DNA of 49,480 bases from Guillardia theta CCMP2712 (GCF_000315625.1 NW_005434549.1:20516-69995), one strand, 5' to 3'; shown: positions 1 to 10,897, counted from the stretch's first letter. The notes: generated by a model not told the origin, from the sequence alone. Translations and numbers: made by a program.

Positions 1-100
1 TCCCTCCCTCCCTCCCTCCCTCCCTCCCTCCCTCCCTCCCTCCTCCTCCTCCTCCTCCTCCTCCTCCTCTCTCTCTCTCTCTCCCTCTCCCTCCTTCTCT
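1..100. repeat. TCCC/TCC/TC microsatellite
   Basis: Pure pyrimidine tract on the plus strand: about ten TCCC units, then TCC triplets, then TC dinucleotides and a degenerate CT-rich tail. It begins at the window edge, so its full length is unknown. No coding signal is convincing here; the 83-codon frame that starts inside its tail (104-355) is Ser/Pro-rich and has no recognisable domain. Confidence 0.95.
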
Positions 101-348
101 CTCTTGGCTGCATCCTCCCAATCTTCCGCCTCCTCTGCGCATGTCCTGCCGCATCCCATTCGCAACTCTTCGCTGATTTCGAAGACAGAGTGGACCCCTG
201 GACTCTCATCAAGCCTTGACCCTGTCGACCCCCTTCTCCCCTATTCCTCTACCCCTCCTTGTCCCTACTACTACCCCACCGGCAAGCCGGTAGGCTCGGA
301 GGGACACGTGCCAAGGGGACAAGCATTCCATGATCTCAAGGACGAACA

Positions 349-546
349 GAGCTAGCGAGAGGTCGCAACAGATCACCTGCATGTCTCATCGGAGAGATGA
401 GCTAGCGAGAGGTTGCAACAGATCATCTACATGTCTCATCGGAGAGATGAGCTGGTGAGAGGTTGCAACAGATCATCTACATGTGTTATCGGAGAGATGA
501 GCTAGTGAGAGGTCGCAACAGATCACCTGCATGTGTTATCGGAGAC
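349..546. repeat. 50-bp tandem repeat, four copies
   Basis: Four head-to-tail copies of a 50-bp unit starting at 349, 399, 449 and 499. Each begins GAGCTAGCGAGAGG or a close variant and ends TATCGGAGAGAT or TCATCGGAGAGAT. Copies differ by a few transitions (C/T in the CGCAACA/TGCAACA segment, CACCTGC/CATCTAC). The unit contains stops in the frames I checked, so it is probably non-coding. From 547 to 1034 I see no gene; this is the 3' flank of the minus-strand gene that ends at 1035. Confidence 0.9.
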
Positions 547-1034
547 TCAGATGCTGACCCTAATGGCGAGTCATTTCAAAGTTGAGGTAGGTTTATGACT
601 TGCGTAAGAGATGGAGTCAGAGCAGGGTGACAACTTCTGGTGCCAGTGACATGTTCTGATACGGCTGGGAAGAGCTCAGAGCCATGAGTCAATTCAACTC
701 TCGAAAGTGATCACTATGTTGCATTGATTGCTAGCAGAATGATGACCTTGCTCGAATGTAAAAGACATGGAAATCACGTGAATTTGGCTCATAATTTAAC
801 AGTATCTAATATTATCACAGAAATTTCGACTCGTTCGTCTCATCTGGTGAGTGTGTCTCAGATCCTTATTAGCGTCTCGTCATGAAAGATTCTTGAAGAA
901 CTGCACTTCATCGCATCATCATGTCGTTCACCAGAAGGCAGGATATGATCTGTCGTTTGCAATATTGTTGATAATGACTCCAAGAACAAGCAGAAGCTGC
1001 AATCAGAGCTGAGTATACCAGCGCAAATCGATTA

Positions 1035-3851
1035 TTAAATCACCACACAGTCAAAGGTGACAGGAATAACAATGAAGAGCCAGCCCATGTTTCTGACCTG
1101 ATGCGCAAAATCATTACCAGCGACAACTTTGGAGGCAAAACTCACTAGCGGGTCACCCGCTAGGAAGATGACAGCAGCAGCACAGGCAGGCGGGTGCAGT
1201 AGCCCTGTGAGCTTGTAAGAAGCTGCTTGCAATCATTCAAGCCTTCACCTGTCTTTGCCATGATCATGGTCGACACAGCCGGCGCAAGAGGCGTCGCTAC
1301 CCACTGCCCATCTACCGTCACCTCAAGCTCACGAGCAGAGGAAACATGGGACAACAGTACAACTTGGGTCAGCGTCGCATCGGCATAATCCAGCAAATCA
1401 TCAAAGAATGAAACGAGCAAGGAAAGAAGTCTCATTAGTCCTATGCATGCCCACCTGAGGCAAATATGCACGCCCTCCGCCGTTTCCAGAGAGATAGCTG
1501 ATGGAAATCGCAACCACCGCAGATATGAGATGTCCAAAGAGAACATTTCTGGGCTGTACAAGAGGCGAAGAGGATGACGAGAAGAGCATGGCAGCAAGAG
1601 CGGCCATGGAGTTGAGCAGGACGAGGATGTACCTGACAAGTACGAGATCAGGGCAACGAAAGTCTCGAAGGCCTTCGGATACCCTCCTTCCAGCTTTGAT
1701 TGGTTGGACGAGTAACTGATCCGCTTGAAGACTTCATTTAACCCTACAAGAACAACGTCATCTCCTCCTCCGAGGTTTTATCTCACCTGTAAGAAGGAGG
1801 ATGGATACAAATGTACCGAATGTGGTCCAGAAAACAAAGTACCAATCATGACCAGGAGGAATTTGAGCCCCCGGCATGCCTCGAAACTTCTTGAAGTACT
1901 TCTTGATGAAATGATAAGTTCGAAGCGTCCAAGTCTGGTTGATCGTAAGATAACTACACGGCCATGAGCAGCCCACGCACATGATTCATTTCTTCTTGCT
2001 CTTCTTTCTTGATCAGTTTTCGCAGTCTCTTGGGTTGGAGGTGACTTGAGCCGTTAACATGTACAGGTTTGATCGCCTGGAACGCAGCATCGCACTCTCT
2101 GGCTGCTTCTTGCATCTGTATCGACCAGTAGGCCACCCTTGCAAGCTCCTGCAGCCGCTGAGCTGAGACGACAGGCAGTCTCAAGTGTAAAGACCTTGAG
2201 AGTGTCTGTCAAATGACCGTTGGAGCTCAGCGCTTTCCAGTTTTGATTCGGTCTTCGATATTTCCTACGACTGCGTCAGGTTTATAGTCACTTGTGGCTC
2301 GATCTCGCACTTGGTCTTAGCACGGTACATCATCACGATAGCCAGGAGGTGACCAGTATCAGGGTCAAGCACGGGAACCCCTGGACGATAGTGATTTCCT
2401 CGTTTCCTTGGTACCTCCCACACACACCTACTGACACATCGAAGATCTGCTTCGCGGAGACGACTCTCCGATCAAACATGCTGCAACAACTATCACGACA
2501 AGACATCAGAACGGAGGGCAGCAACCTGTTCTCGTCATCTTCTTGCATGAAGGAAAGATCATGCCAATCCAACTCCTGATGTTGTTTCAATTGAAGGGTC
2601 GGCACGATCCTTAAAGACCTTGCGGGCCCATGCAAGCCCGGGGAATCCTTTCCCTTTCTCGTACCTGTCGCGAGAACACAGTAAAGCCGGGAAACAGTCA
2701 CGCAAAGGTTACCATGTGTGCTTGTCGAGCGCCAAGTCAATGAAGCTGTCGAGCTGGCGGTTCCAGTCATTCCCGATATAGCCCATGGCAGCTGACGTTT
2801 GAAACTGCTCGGTTAGTCGATGAACATGACCACTCCAACTGCCGCCTGAGCGTCATCAACTTTTGACTTCAGTGGTAGCTGACCGGAGTCTCTTGGCCAT
2901 CGGCTCGCCGTCTCCTTCCCCGTCGTTGCTGCGTCGGTCTACACTTGCTCGTCCTGCGCTGCCTGTAGCCGGGTTGCCCCAAGCTGGCGCGTATCTTCTC
3001 TCAGCAGTTCCATGAATATCCTGAGCAGCAAGCCATGAGTTTGGCGGCGACTCAGAAGAGCTTGAACAGTACGACAGAGTTGGCTTACATGTATGTTGAA
3101 CCCCCGAGCTGACCGATTGTGAATGGCGTGAATCAACCTGCTGACGTCTTTGCTCCTCCGGAAACCTGATGACGCGAATCTCTCCTCGTCTATCAACTGT
3201 TACCGCACAGACGACATCACATGTCCAACCTTCAGTGCCATGCGCTAAAGCCTCGTGCCGATGCTGCCGCAGCCAGACTTCAGCATAGGCGAACCCGGTG
3301 CTTTCACACGCCTTCTGCAGGAGGTCCGTGATCTGACAGCACCAGCCCCGTCACTGGCCTCACTCAGACTCTCTTGCAGTACCGGGTCTATCATGGAGAT
3401 CCGATACCAGCGAACAGTCTGAGAGCCATCATCCTTCTGCTCCTGCCGTCAGCAGCCGATGGGGATAGGAAGGGGCACCGTCTGCACGCTCATCTCTACC
3501 GACCGCCTTTGACGACGAGAAAACTCCATGAGCCCTGACAGGCTGTCTCGTCAGTGGGCTCCAGCCGCCTCGTCACCTTCACCTTGACTCTTCATCATCC
3601 CGCCCGCAGAGGAGATGGCAGAGGAGATGGTTCCCGCATATCGTTTCATCCATGACACCGGCTGCAGCATCAGGCTAAGGTCACCAGCTGACTGTCTGCC
3701 AACCTTCTCACCGTCTTCTCTTCCGATACGTCAGTTGGCGATGGTGTTGTTTGTCGGGTTGCGAGTAACTTGGTATCATCAAGCTCCTTAGATTGACGTA
3801 CTGATATAGCTGGCTGAATCTCCTGCACCTGCTCCTGTCCCTGTCCCTGTC

Positions 3852-3928
<77 letters not shown>

Positions 3929-4260
3929 GCCTGCGCCTGCGCCTGCGCCTGCGCCTGCGCCTGCGCCTGCGCCTGCGCCTGCCCCTGCCCCTGCCCCTGC
4001 TCGGGCTTTGCCTCCCTCTCTTCGTCAGACTCGCTGTGAAAAGCGTTGTCGACGGTACGAGTGTCAACAGGCTCGACAGGCAGTGTGATGCGTACATCTT
4101 CGATGCTGGCGAGACGAGCGTCACCCCAGGGAACGTCGCGAGCTTGAGCGAAGTACACGTCCTCAGACTGCCAGCGAAACGACGAGGACGAGCTGGTTGA
4201 CGAGATCATGGTGTCCATTTCCATGGAGGAGTTCTCGCTCGAGTCCCTGCTGTCAGCCAT
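1035..4260 (-). CDS. GAF domain - HPP membrane domain fusion protein (predicted)
   Basis: HPP proteins are integral membrane proteins; a plant chloroplast member transports nitrite. GAF domains bind small ligands. The N-terminal exon starts with ATG at 4258-4260 and carries a Q-A/Q-E dipeptide run (about 3835-4005); a GTGAGA donor sits at 3706-3711. The GAF part is read from several exons: LLQKACESTGFAYAEVWL (about 3330-3270), MGYIGNDWNRQLDSF (about 2785), YEKGKGFPGLAWARK (about 2670-2630), LDWHDLSFMQEDDENRLLP (about 2570-2510), GVPVLDPDTGHLLAIVMMY (about 2375-2320), RLQELARVAYWS (about 2160). The HPP part follows: KKYFKKFRG and a membrane segment (about 1900-1787), SSPLVQPRNVLFGHLISAV (exon ending 1455), exon 1303-1249, and TGLLHPPA with the signature HPP at 1196-1188 (exon 1204-1035). 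A 46-nt intron from GTGCGTGG to AACCAG joins the two parts in phase 0. Individual GAF exon ends and the intron near 1786-1640 are not fully resolved. It could be two abutting genes, but the HPP part then lacks a convincing start. Confidence 0.7.
3835..4005 (-). repeat. CTGCTC/CTGCGC hexamer repeat coding for Gln-Glu and Gln-Ala runs
   Basis: Hexanucleotide array inside the first exon of the GAF-HPP gene. Read on the minus strand it gives Gln-Gly, then Gln-Ala, then Gln-Glu and again Gln-Gly dipeptides. The units change in blocks (GGGCAG, GCGCAG, GAGCAG), as expected from slippage and local homogenisation. It would form a charged, disordered linker after an acidic N-terminal region. Confidence 0.9.
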
Positions 4261-4697
4261 TTTAAACTGCCAGGTCTCACGCCTGCTCAGATTGACTCTT
4301 GCACAGGTCTCACGCCTGCTCAGATTGACTCTTGCACATCATGTCAAGGCAGTTGAGTGAAAGCCCCTATGGTCTAGGTCGAAATGCTCGAGACTTGGAG
4401 CGTGTGCAGGAGATCTGACTTTCATTTTCGTTCGTCTTCCTGGCTTGTTGTCTTCCTGTCTCGTTGTCTTCCTGTCTCCTGTTTTCCTGTCTTGTTATCT
4501 TGCTATCTTGCTATCTTGCTGGCTTGCTGTCATGTTCGCTCTGCTTCACGCTTGTCGCATAGCCTTGTGCTATCTCCCTCCCAGCGCCTCCATTTCAAAC
4601 CAACGCGGCGCATTCGCTGCCCCCACGCCCTAAGCCCCTGACTCTCCTAGGCGAGCTTGGTCAATGCGGGTCTGCCCCGGCAGGAATATCCACATCC
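4261..4697. promoter_or_regulatory. Divergent promoter region with a 33-bp direct duplication
   Basis: This 437-bp gap separates two divergently read genes, GAF-HPP on the minus strand and aspartoacylase on the plus strand, so it must hold both promoters. It contains two adjacent near-identical copies of about 33 bp (CAGGTCTCACGCCTGCTCAG followed by ATTGACTCTTGCA) at roughly 4271-4337, then a pyrimidine stretch of CTTGTTATCTTGCTATCTTG type at 4436-4530. No TATA box is obvious. Confidence 0.4.
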
Positions 4698-6394
4698 ATG
4701 GTGCGATCAGTCTGCATCGTGGGAGGGACGCACGGGAACGAGCGGCATGGCGTTCACATGGTGAGACAAGACACATGGTCTCACAGCTCATCGTCTTTAG
4801 CACGATGAACTTGTGTCGCTTCGTGACATAACCTAGCCATAATCTAGCAGCTCGTTCAGCGCTTAACGCAGCCTCTTGCAGGTTCGCCACTACCAAGAAC
4901 ACTCGCGCCTAATTGAGAGGAAGACCTTCACGACTTCTCTGCTCATCGCCAACCCCATGGCGGTGGCGAACAAAGGGACTGGCGCAGGTCTCGTCATGCT
5001 CCGTTGCGCTCGTTCGCTCGCTCACGGCACGGCAGGAACCCGATACGTGGACGAGGACTTGAATCGATGCTTCCTGAAGCAGACCTTGGCTTCAGCTGAG
5101 AGTGCGACAAGTGTGGAGGGAGCGAGAGCAAGAGAGGTGCGAGGATGAGGCAGGCCCCCAGATATGATACATGCGAATCAGATCAATCAGATTCTGGGGC
5201 CCAAAGCATCTCCCGAACCAGGTCACCAGTGCATGGCTGATCTCTTGTCTTTGACGTGCTGTAGCTTGTGACTTCATCTTCGATCTTCACAACACCACGT
5301 CCAACACCGGGATACTGGTCACTTTGCTCACTTTGATTGATCGCTTTGGATTGTGATACGAGCGGGTGCAGCTCTGTTATCATCCCACCGACAAACTCTC
5401 TTACCTCATGTCTGTGAGTCGCTTTCCCTCCTCCTCTTCATATCCCTCACGCGTCAGTGCTTGCTTCACCTGCCGTGCTCGGGTGTCATCAGGAGTACTT
5501 GTTCTCCAAGAATCCCCACATCCGCGTTTGTCTATGGCCGGAGGGAGACAGGCAGGTCGTTGTGGTTCCTCTCTCGTGCGCTCATCTCCAGCAGAGCTCT
5601 TCTACCGACCGTGGCCAGAAGTGGCATGACAGTGGAGGTAGTGTGTGCAGCTTAGAGGAGGAGGGGCTGAGATCGCGTTGCTAGGTAGGCGCCGTGTCGC
5701 ATAGTACTGTGCATGCTAAGAAGCTCATGGAGACCATGGAGGTGAAGAGAGGATCTTGTGTGCCAGTGCTGAGCAAGCGGCAGCTGATTCAACATGGTCT
5801 TGACTTCATCGACATGTTCAACATGCGGATGGAGGAGCTAGGAGCCTCGGCCGACTTCTCCGTCACAGATGTGAACATCTCCGAGCTGGGCAAGGTCCCC
5901 ATCTTCACTGGGGCAGGCAAGATAGACTACCCGAGGTACCTCAGACGCGCAGAGCTCCTGCTTGATAGTGAGCCATGGCAATGGCAGAGACAGCGACGGA
6001 AACATCATCGGATTCATCCATCCCAACCTGCAAGGCATAGCAGAGCTACAGGTGGGAAAGGAGGAGGGGAGAAGAGTCTCATAATGCGCAGGAGGGCAGC
6101 ACGATACAAGAAGGAGACGATCTCTTCCAGGCAAAGCACTTCATTTCAGCCCCCTGCTCCTCCTTATCCCCTGCTTGTCAGATGCTCGATGGCTCCGTCC
6201 GGCCCTTCGTCATGGAGGTGCTGCCGTGCGCTCCTATCTCCTCGATGCTAATCTCTGCTCAGGTCGCCCTGAAGGAGGCGGTCGGGAACGCGGCGCTCTA
6301 CCCGCTCTTCGTCAACGAGGCCGCCTACTACGAGCAAGGCAGCTGCTGCTTGCCCTCGCTCAAGCATGATACTTTCACGCAGGGACTGCAATGA
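4698..6394 (+). CDS. ASPA: Aspartoacylase / N-acyl-aspartate amidohydrolase
   Basis: Zinc carboxypeptidase-like enzyme of the AspA/AstE family, expected to split N-acetyl-aspartate (or a related acyl amino acid) into acetate and aspartate. Start ATG 4698. Exons read as 4698-4760, 4882-4987, 5036-5136, 5182-5221, 5265-5317, 5372-5413, 5493 to about 5555, about 5597-5637, 5685-5935, 5988-6051, 6182-6217 and 6263-6394. Family landmarks appear in order: VGGTHGNE (zinc His and Glu), LLIANPMAV, RYVDEDLNRCF (substrate Arg), FDLHNTTSNTG (third zinc ligand His), MTVEVG (catalytic Glu), KIDYPRDSDGNIIGFIHPN, and YPLFVNEAAYYE near the end. The intron between EGDRQ (about 5555) and LLPTVARSGMTVEVG (about 5600) could not be placed with matching phase, so that junction is open. 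Total length is close to the roughly 310 aa usual for the family. No targeting peptide is visible, so a cytosolic enzyme is likely. Confidence 0.9.
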
Positions 6395-6409
6395 TATTAT
6401 GCCGCCAAA

Positions 6410-7683
6410 CTAGCTTCTCTCCCGCATGAACGCACCTTCCTCCTCTTGGAACGCCAGCATATAGCGGTCATGATACGCGTCTACTAGCCCCAGCAGACGC
6501 TCCCCGTCCGGCAGAGGACGGAGAAGCTTCTCGAGGAGAGGACGGACTTGCGGCCAGTTGACCTCGTCGTAGCTGCAGCAACGAATCGGCATGTGGACGA
6601 AGGAAGGAGCAGAAGAGTCGGGAGTATAACAGACGGAGGGAGAAGCTGAGAAATAGGAGGATGTAGAATAGGAGAAGGATAGAAGTGTTGTCGTACCCTG
6701 GTTGAGGAAGGTGGGCGTCTATGAAGCCCTCCAAGGAGTTTGGAATCTCCCAGCTGTGAAGGTGTGAGGAGACGAAGAGGAGGGAGGGAGGGTTTGTCAT
6801 ACTGCATTCTGTCGATTCGATCTCGAGAGCCGTGTCGGGGAATGAGCTCGACGTCACCTGGGAAATGCTGCCATGCTCCAACCTAGGACAAGAAAGTTGG
6901 AACGATGAAACAAACGAATCCCAAGTGAGATCAGTGCGGGAAAGGAGGTGAGGGGGGGGGGGAGGAGAAGGTTCAGACGGAGGGGGGTGAGAGGGGAGGA
7001 GAGTGGGAACCTTAGAACTCCACAATCGCTGATCGAGGTGCCACATCTCAAGGTCCGCGTGCTTGAGATTCGACGCCACATTTCGCCTCGCCTTCTCCTC
7101 CCCCAAGTCGTGAATGATTCGGTTCTCCACCGCCATCTGTCCCTCACGTTCAGCGACCAACACGCAGCTCAAGCAGCCTCTCCTCACCTGCAGGATGTTG
7201 TCTATCCCAGAAGCTCGAAGAGCTTCTTCCTCACTCCGAGGGAGATTCATCAGCTGCCAGCCCCGTCATCCTTCCTCCCACTGTCTTCAAACCTCCACCT
7301 CTTCCTCCACCCCCACCTCCTTCCTCTCTCCTCCACCCTCCCCAGTGTACCTCTCGCCAGACTTGAGCTTCGGCCCCGGCGTAAGAGATGGGAAGATGCA
7401 GAAGCCGGTGATCGGCCTCGACGCCTGCTCCCCTGCGCTCGCATGACTCGCCTCTTCCTCCAGACCTTCACCATACCGAGACAGCGCAGGGGCTCCCAGT
7501 CGCACTTGATCAATGTGGTCGGGGGCAGAAGCAAGACCCTCCTCGGGAAGCAGGAGAGGAGCGCAGCAGAAAGGGTTGTACAGGTGCAGCTTCTTGTTCC
7601 AGTCCCTGTGCGAGGGCTCAGGGAAAGAGGAAGAGGAAGGAGGGGGCATAGGAACTAAGACTAGGAAGACAAAGATGTGTGCA

Positions 7684-7731
<48 letters not shown>

Positions 7732-9344
7732 GGAAAGGAGTAGCAAGGAGGACAGACAGGAGGAGCGAGAGGAAGAGGAAAGGCAAGAGGAAGAGAAGGC
7801 AGTCATGTCTAACCTCTCGGAGTCGAAGTGCAAAGCAGACACAGGGATCAGATCAGCATCGCTCGTCAGCAGGTAGTCGTCGTCCTTAATCCCCTCCACC
7901 AGGCACGCATACAGCCTTCCCACCTGCCCTCCAGCTCATGATGCTGTCAAACTGCAGGACATCGATGTTACCTGGGCGATGGCGGCTGTGTTGATGGAGG
8001 AGGAGGAGGGAACGACCTCTACGCGGAATTTCATCTTTCTCAGCATGTCCAGCACGACCTCCTGTCGGCTCTCAGGCAGGGGCTGCTCCCACGACTTGCC
8101 GATGAGGAGGACGAGGGGCTGGAAGCGCATGAGCTTGTCCCATACGAGGGCTGCGAGGGGGAGGATGAAGGCGTACTCCGAGTTGCTGTCCGCCGACATC
8201 ACCGCCCAGCGCTTCCTGTAGGGCTTGGGGGGCACGAGCGGGCGCATGGCATCGAGCTTGAGGCGCTCGCGGAGGAAGAGGAAGGAGTCGATACCCTGGT
8301 AGACCTGCAGCATTTCAATCCTCCCCAGCTCAAAGAGCTCTGCCACTTGAGCTGCTGCCGAGCTGAGGGAGGAGGGGGAGCGCGAGGAGAGCGCAAAGTC
8401 CACGTGCTCCTCTACCCTCTCACCCCCGTCCTCGTGCACGAGGAGACACTCTACCACAACCTCCTTCGTCTCCTCCCGGTCCACCACCCGAGCTTTGCCC
8501 CGCCCTCCGAAGGAAATCTCCCCCGAGTAAGAGTTCACGAGCAGATACACCAGACGGAAGGACGCGGCATGCGCGGCCACCATGCCGCCGGCACGAGCAT
8601 GCACCTCGATGGTATGCCATCCGATGCTCAGGTCAACCACCCGCGTCTTCGTCGCCTCCTCAGCCACCTGCAGCTCGGCTGCCTGCTGCCCGTTGATCAT
8701 CAGCACAGCTGCTGCTTGCTCCCGCTTATTCCCCTTCCTCCCCTTCACTTGCAACTCCAGCTCGACCACACACTGGGGGCTGTCACACACCACATGCTGC
8801 CCCTGCTGCGGGTGTACTATCCTGACCTCCAGCTCTCCATTGCCTGCCCGTCCTCTTCCTGCTTCTGTGCTCCTTCCCTTCCAGAGCTCCTCCAAGCTCT
8901 CCGCTTGTTCCTGCAGCGACTGCTCCATGCCAGGCTCCTGCCGAGCAAGTCCCGAGCTTGCACTCGTTGTCTCGTGCTCGAGCTTGTGGATCGTCGCAGG
9001 AGCCTTGCGGCGAGGAGGCGGAGGAGGAGGAGGTGGTGGTGGTGGTGGTGTATCAAGAGGAGGTGGTGGCGGCGAAGGAGCAGGAGGCTTTCCCTTGCGT
9101 TGAGGGCGAGAGGCCTTCTCCTCTCTTTCTTTCGATCGCTTGCTCTTGTCCTCGCGCTCTACCTCCTGCCTCCTGAACCAGAAGGCGATAAACACCGAGC
9201 TCTGCTCAACCGCCAGCCCTTACCACTCTCTCCCTTCATCCGCCTCGCTCCTCCACCTGCTCTCAGCTCCTGCGCTTGCACCTTCCTCGGGTTCCCCTTC
9301 CGTGATCGAAGGATCTTCATCCCAGCCGAAGGCTGACGGGCCAT
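6410..9344 (-). CDS. Putative GT-A-type glycosyltransferase with proline-rich stem and beta-sandwich-like domain
   Basis: Probable start ATG at 9344-9342; exon 9344-9282, phase-0 intron, long exon 9201-7972 (410 codons), exon 7923-7814, then smaller exons to the stop at 6410-6412. Order of parts: basic/charged N-terminus, Pro run (about 9080-9000), a segment LEVRIVHPQQGQHVV to AAHAASFRLVYL that looks like a secreted Ig-like fold, then a region with KRWAVMSADSNSEYAFILPL, FQPLVLLIGKSWE and DDYLLTSDADLIP. The SDADL stretch is a candidate DxD metal/nucleotide-sugar motif. Later exons give KLHLYNPFCCAP (about 7600), NLKHADLEMWHLDQRLW (about 7060), PGDVELIPRHGSRDRIDRM (about 6860) and NWPQVRPLLEKLL (about 6560). 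I recognise this layout from uncharacterised algal glycosyltransferase-like proteins; donor and acceptor sugars are unknown. The frame between 7590 and 7480 shifts (LGMVKVWRKRRVM lies in another frame), so a missed small intron or a frameshift exists there. Confidence 0.65.
7686..7731. repeat. (CAG)n trinucleotide repeat, about 15 units, intronic
   Basis: Uninterrupted CAG triplets on the plus strand, CTG on the minus strand. In the reconstructed minus-strand glycosyltransferase-like gene this array falls in the intron between the exon ending at 7814 and the exon with RDWNKKLHLYNPF, so it would not be translated. Poly-Gln or poly-Ala readings of this tract come only from open frames across the intron. 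Confidence 0.85.
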
Positions 9345-9455
9345 GCGCTCCGTAGATCGACTGCAGCAGGCGAACACAGTGAGCGAGGAGGAGAAGGAGG
9401 AGGAGAGGGAGGAGGAGAGGGAGGAGGCCAACGAACAGGGCTCAAGATAGCACAG

Positions 9456-9795
9456 GATAAAAGGATAAAAGCATGCAGCAGGGGTAGAATAGAAGCATGC
9501 AGCAGGGGTAGAATAGAAGCATGCAGCAGGGGTAGAATAGAAGCATGCAGCAGGGGTAGAATAGAAGCATGCAGCAGGGGTAGAATAGAAGCATGCAGCA
9601 GGGGTAGAATAGAAGCATGCAGCAGGGATAGAATAGAAGCATGCAGCAGGGGTAGAATAGAAGCATGCAGCAGGGGTAGAATAGAAGCATTAAGCAGGGG
9701 TAGAATAGAAGCATGCAGCAGGGGTAGAATAGAAGCATGCAGCAGGGGTAGAATAGAAGCATGCAGCAGGGGTAGAATAGAAGCATGCAGAAGGG
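9456..9795. repeat. 24-bp minisatellite, about 14 copies
   Basis: Head-to-tail copies of a 24-bp unit, GCATGCAGCAGGGGTAGAAT followed by AGAA. One copy has GGGATAG and one has GCATTAAGC; otherwise they are nearly identical, indicating recent amplification. Because 24 is a multiple of three the minus strand stays open as an octapeptide repeat (MLLFYPCC), but this is a by-product of the unit length. It lies between the two minus-strand glycosyltransferase-like genes. Confidence 0.95.
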
Positions 9796-9839
9796 GTTAA
9801 GGGTTAGAGAGAGAGAGAAGGTATGTAGAGGATCTGACC

Positions 9840-10300
9840 TGTCTGTGCGCAACAACAGCAGCAGCTCTCATGTCTAAATGCAACGTCATCGCAAGTAGCG
9901 GGAAGGAAACGACTACCAGTCTCTGTCTCCTCCTTCCTCCTCTCAACCGCCCGCGGCGTGACGTGCACGCATGGCAGTTCACATTCAGAGATCGACATGC
10001 CCCCGTTGTGACAAAGTTTGAGATGCCACTGAGAAGACACGTCAATAGGGATGAGAACCATCACAAGAGGAAAGTAAGACATAGATGATCATCGTTGTCT
10101 TTCTTAGGATCATCTTTGAGACTTCACCGGGCAAAAACACAATACTTTACAGCACATCACATCACATTGCAAGATTCTGATTGAGAACAACATGCAACTT
10201 TCGGCAGGTTCACCTTGGGATAGTCCGGGCATGATGATGGTTTCACATCCCAGTGGAAGTTCCATCCGCTGCCTCCTCTCCTCCCCCCCTCCCCTGCGCG
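9840..10300 (-). CDS. Possible exons of a cysteine-containing protein, parent gene unclear
   Basis: Two minus-strand exons join in phase 0: one ending at 10214 with WNFHWDVKPSSCPDYPK before a GTGAAC donor, and one starting at 10028 after TTCTCAG with WHLKLCHNGGMSISECELP, continuing to a Glu/Arg-rich stretch near 9900. Cys-spaced residues hint at an extracellular domain. They may be the C-terminal extension of the upstream glycosyltransferase-like gene, joined through the 63-bp repeat, or a separate small gene. No family recognised. Confidence 0.35.
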
Positions 10301-10385
10301 ATCTGGGATCGGCTTTTGCTTCATTGCAAGCTTGTCGTGGGCCCATCCCGTTACTGTAGAGCTTCCTGCCCTTTCATGTGCTCCA

Positions 10386-10655
10386 TCTACACCCCTTCTC
10401 CCTTCCTCCTCCTCCTTCACCCTACCCTCCTCCTTCCCCCCGAAGCTCGGGGCCTTCTTCTTTCCTCCTCCCTCCTCCTTCACCCTACCCTCCTCCTTCC
10501 CCCCGAAGCTCGGGGCCTTCTTCTTTCCTCCTCCCTCCTCCTTCACCCTACCCTCCTTCTCCCCCCCGAAGCTCGGGGCCTTCTTCTTTCCTCCTCCCTC
10601 CTCCTTCACCCTACCCTCCTTCTCCCCCCCGAAGCTCGGGGCCTTCTTCTTTCTT
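10386..10655. repeat. 63-bp minisatellite, about 4.3 copies
   Basis: Unit of 63 bp beginning GGGGCCTTCTTCTTTCCTCC, with CTTCACCCTACCCTCC inside and CCCCCGAAGCTC at the end. Copies fall in two subtypes (CTCCTTCC or CTTCTCCC before the CCCC run). As 63 is 21 codons, the minus strand stays open as a Lys/Glu/Gly-rich 21-residue repeat with APSFGG at its core, so it might be translated as part of the minus-strand gene; equally it may be an intron. Confidence 0.9.
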
Positions 10656-10897
10656 CCTCTTCCAGCTCTAGCAGCAGCTACTTACAGCAACGGTCATATC
10701 GTGCAGCAGCCAGCCAGACTGACCTTCTTGCTGCTTGTCGCCATTCGCTTCCTCGACCACCTCGGTTTCTACGTCGCTTGACACAGATGTCACTCTCCAG
10801 CCACCATCCACCCTCTGCTCCTCATGCTCCTTCTCAAATCTGCTCCTCCGCCTCCTCCGCCTCCACCACCACCTCCTCCTCCTCCTCGCTTACAGGA

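Noticed and set aside
349-546. Possible CRISPR array
   Set aside because: The copies are contiguous 50-bp units without unique spacers, in a eukaryotic genome; it is a plain tandem repeat.
3708-4124. Arg/Ser-rich 138-codon frame on the minus strand (SR-protein-like)
   Set aside because: It is the second frame of the hexamer repeat that codes for Gln-Glu/Gln-Ala in the GAF-HPP gene; the RS pattern follows from the repeat alone.
4384-4641. Short plus-strand membrane-like frame before aspartoacylase
   Set aside because: Hydrophobicity comes from CTTGCTATCTTG repeats in the promoter gap; no homology signal.
5340-5700. Aspartoacylase as a pseudogene because of a frame mismatch near 5556-5597
   Set aside because: All other junctions are clean and all catalytic motifs are intact, so an unresolved intron is likelier than a broken gene.
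8347-9336. 329-codon plus-strand frame
   Set aside because: It is exactly antisense to the long glycosyltransferase-like exon, is rich in His/Leu/Arg and shows no domain.
9442-9855. Octapeptide-repeat protein MLLFYPCC on the minus strand
   Set aside because: The 24-bp minisatellite keeps any open frame open; there is no supporting start, splice or domain signal.
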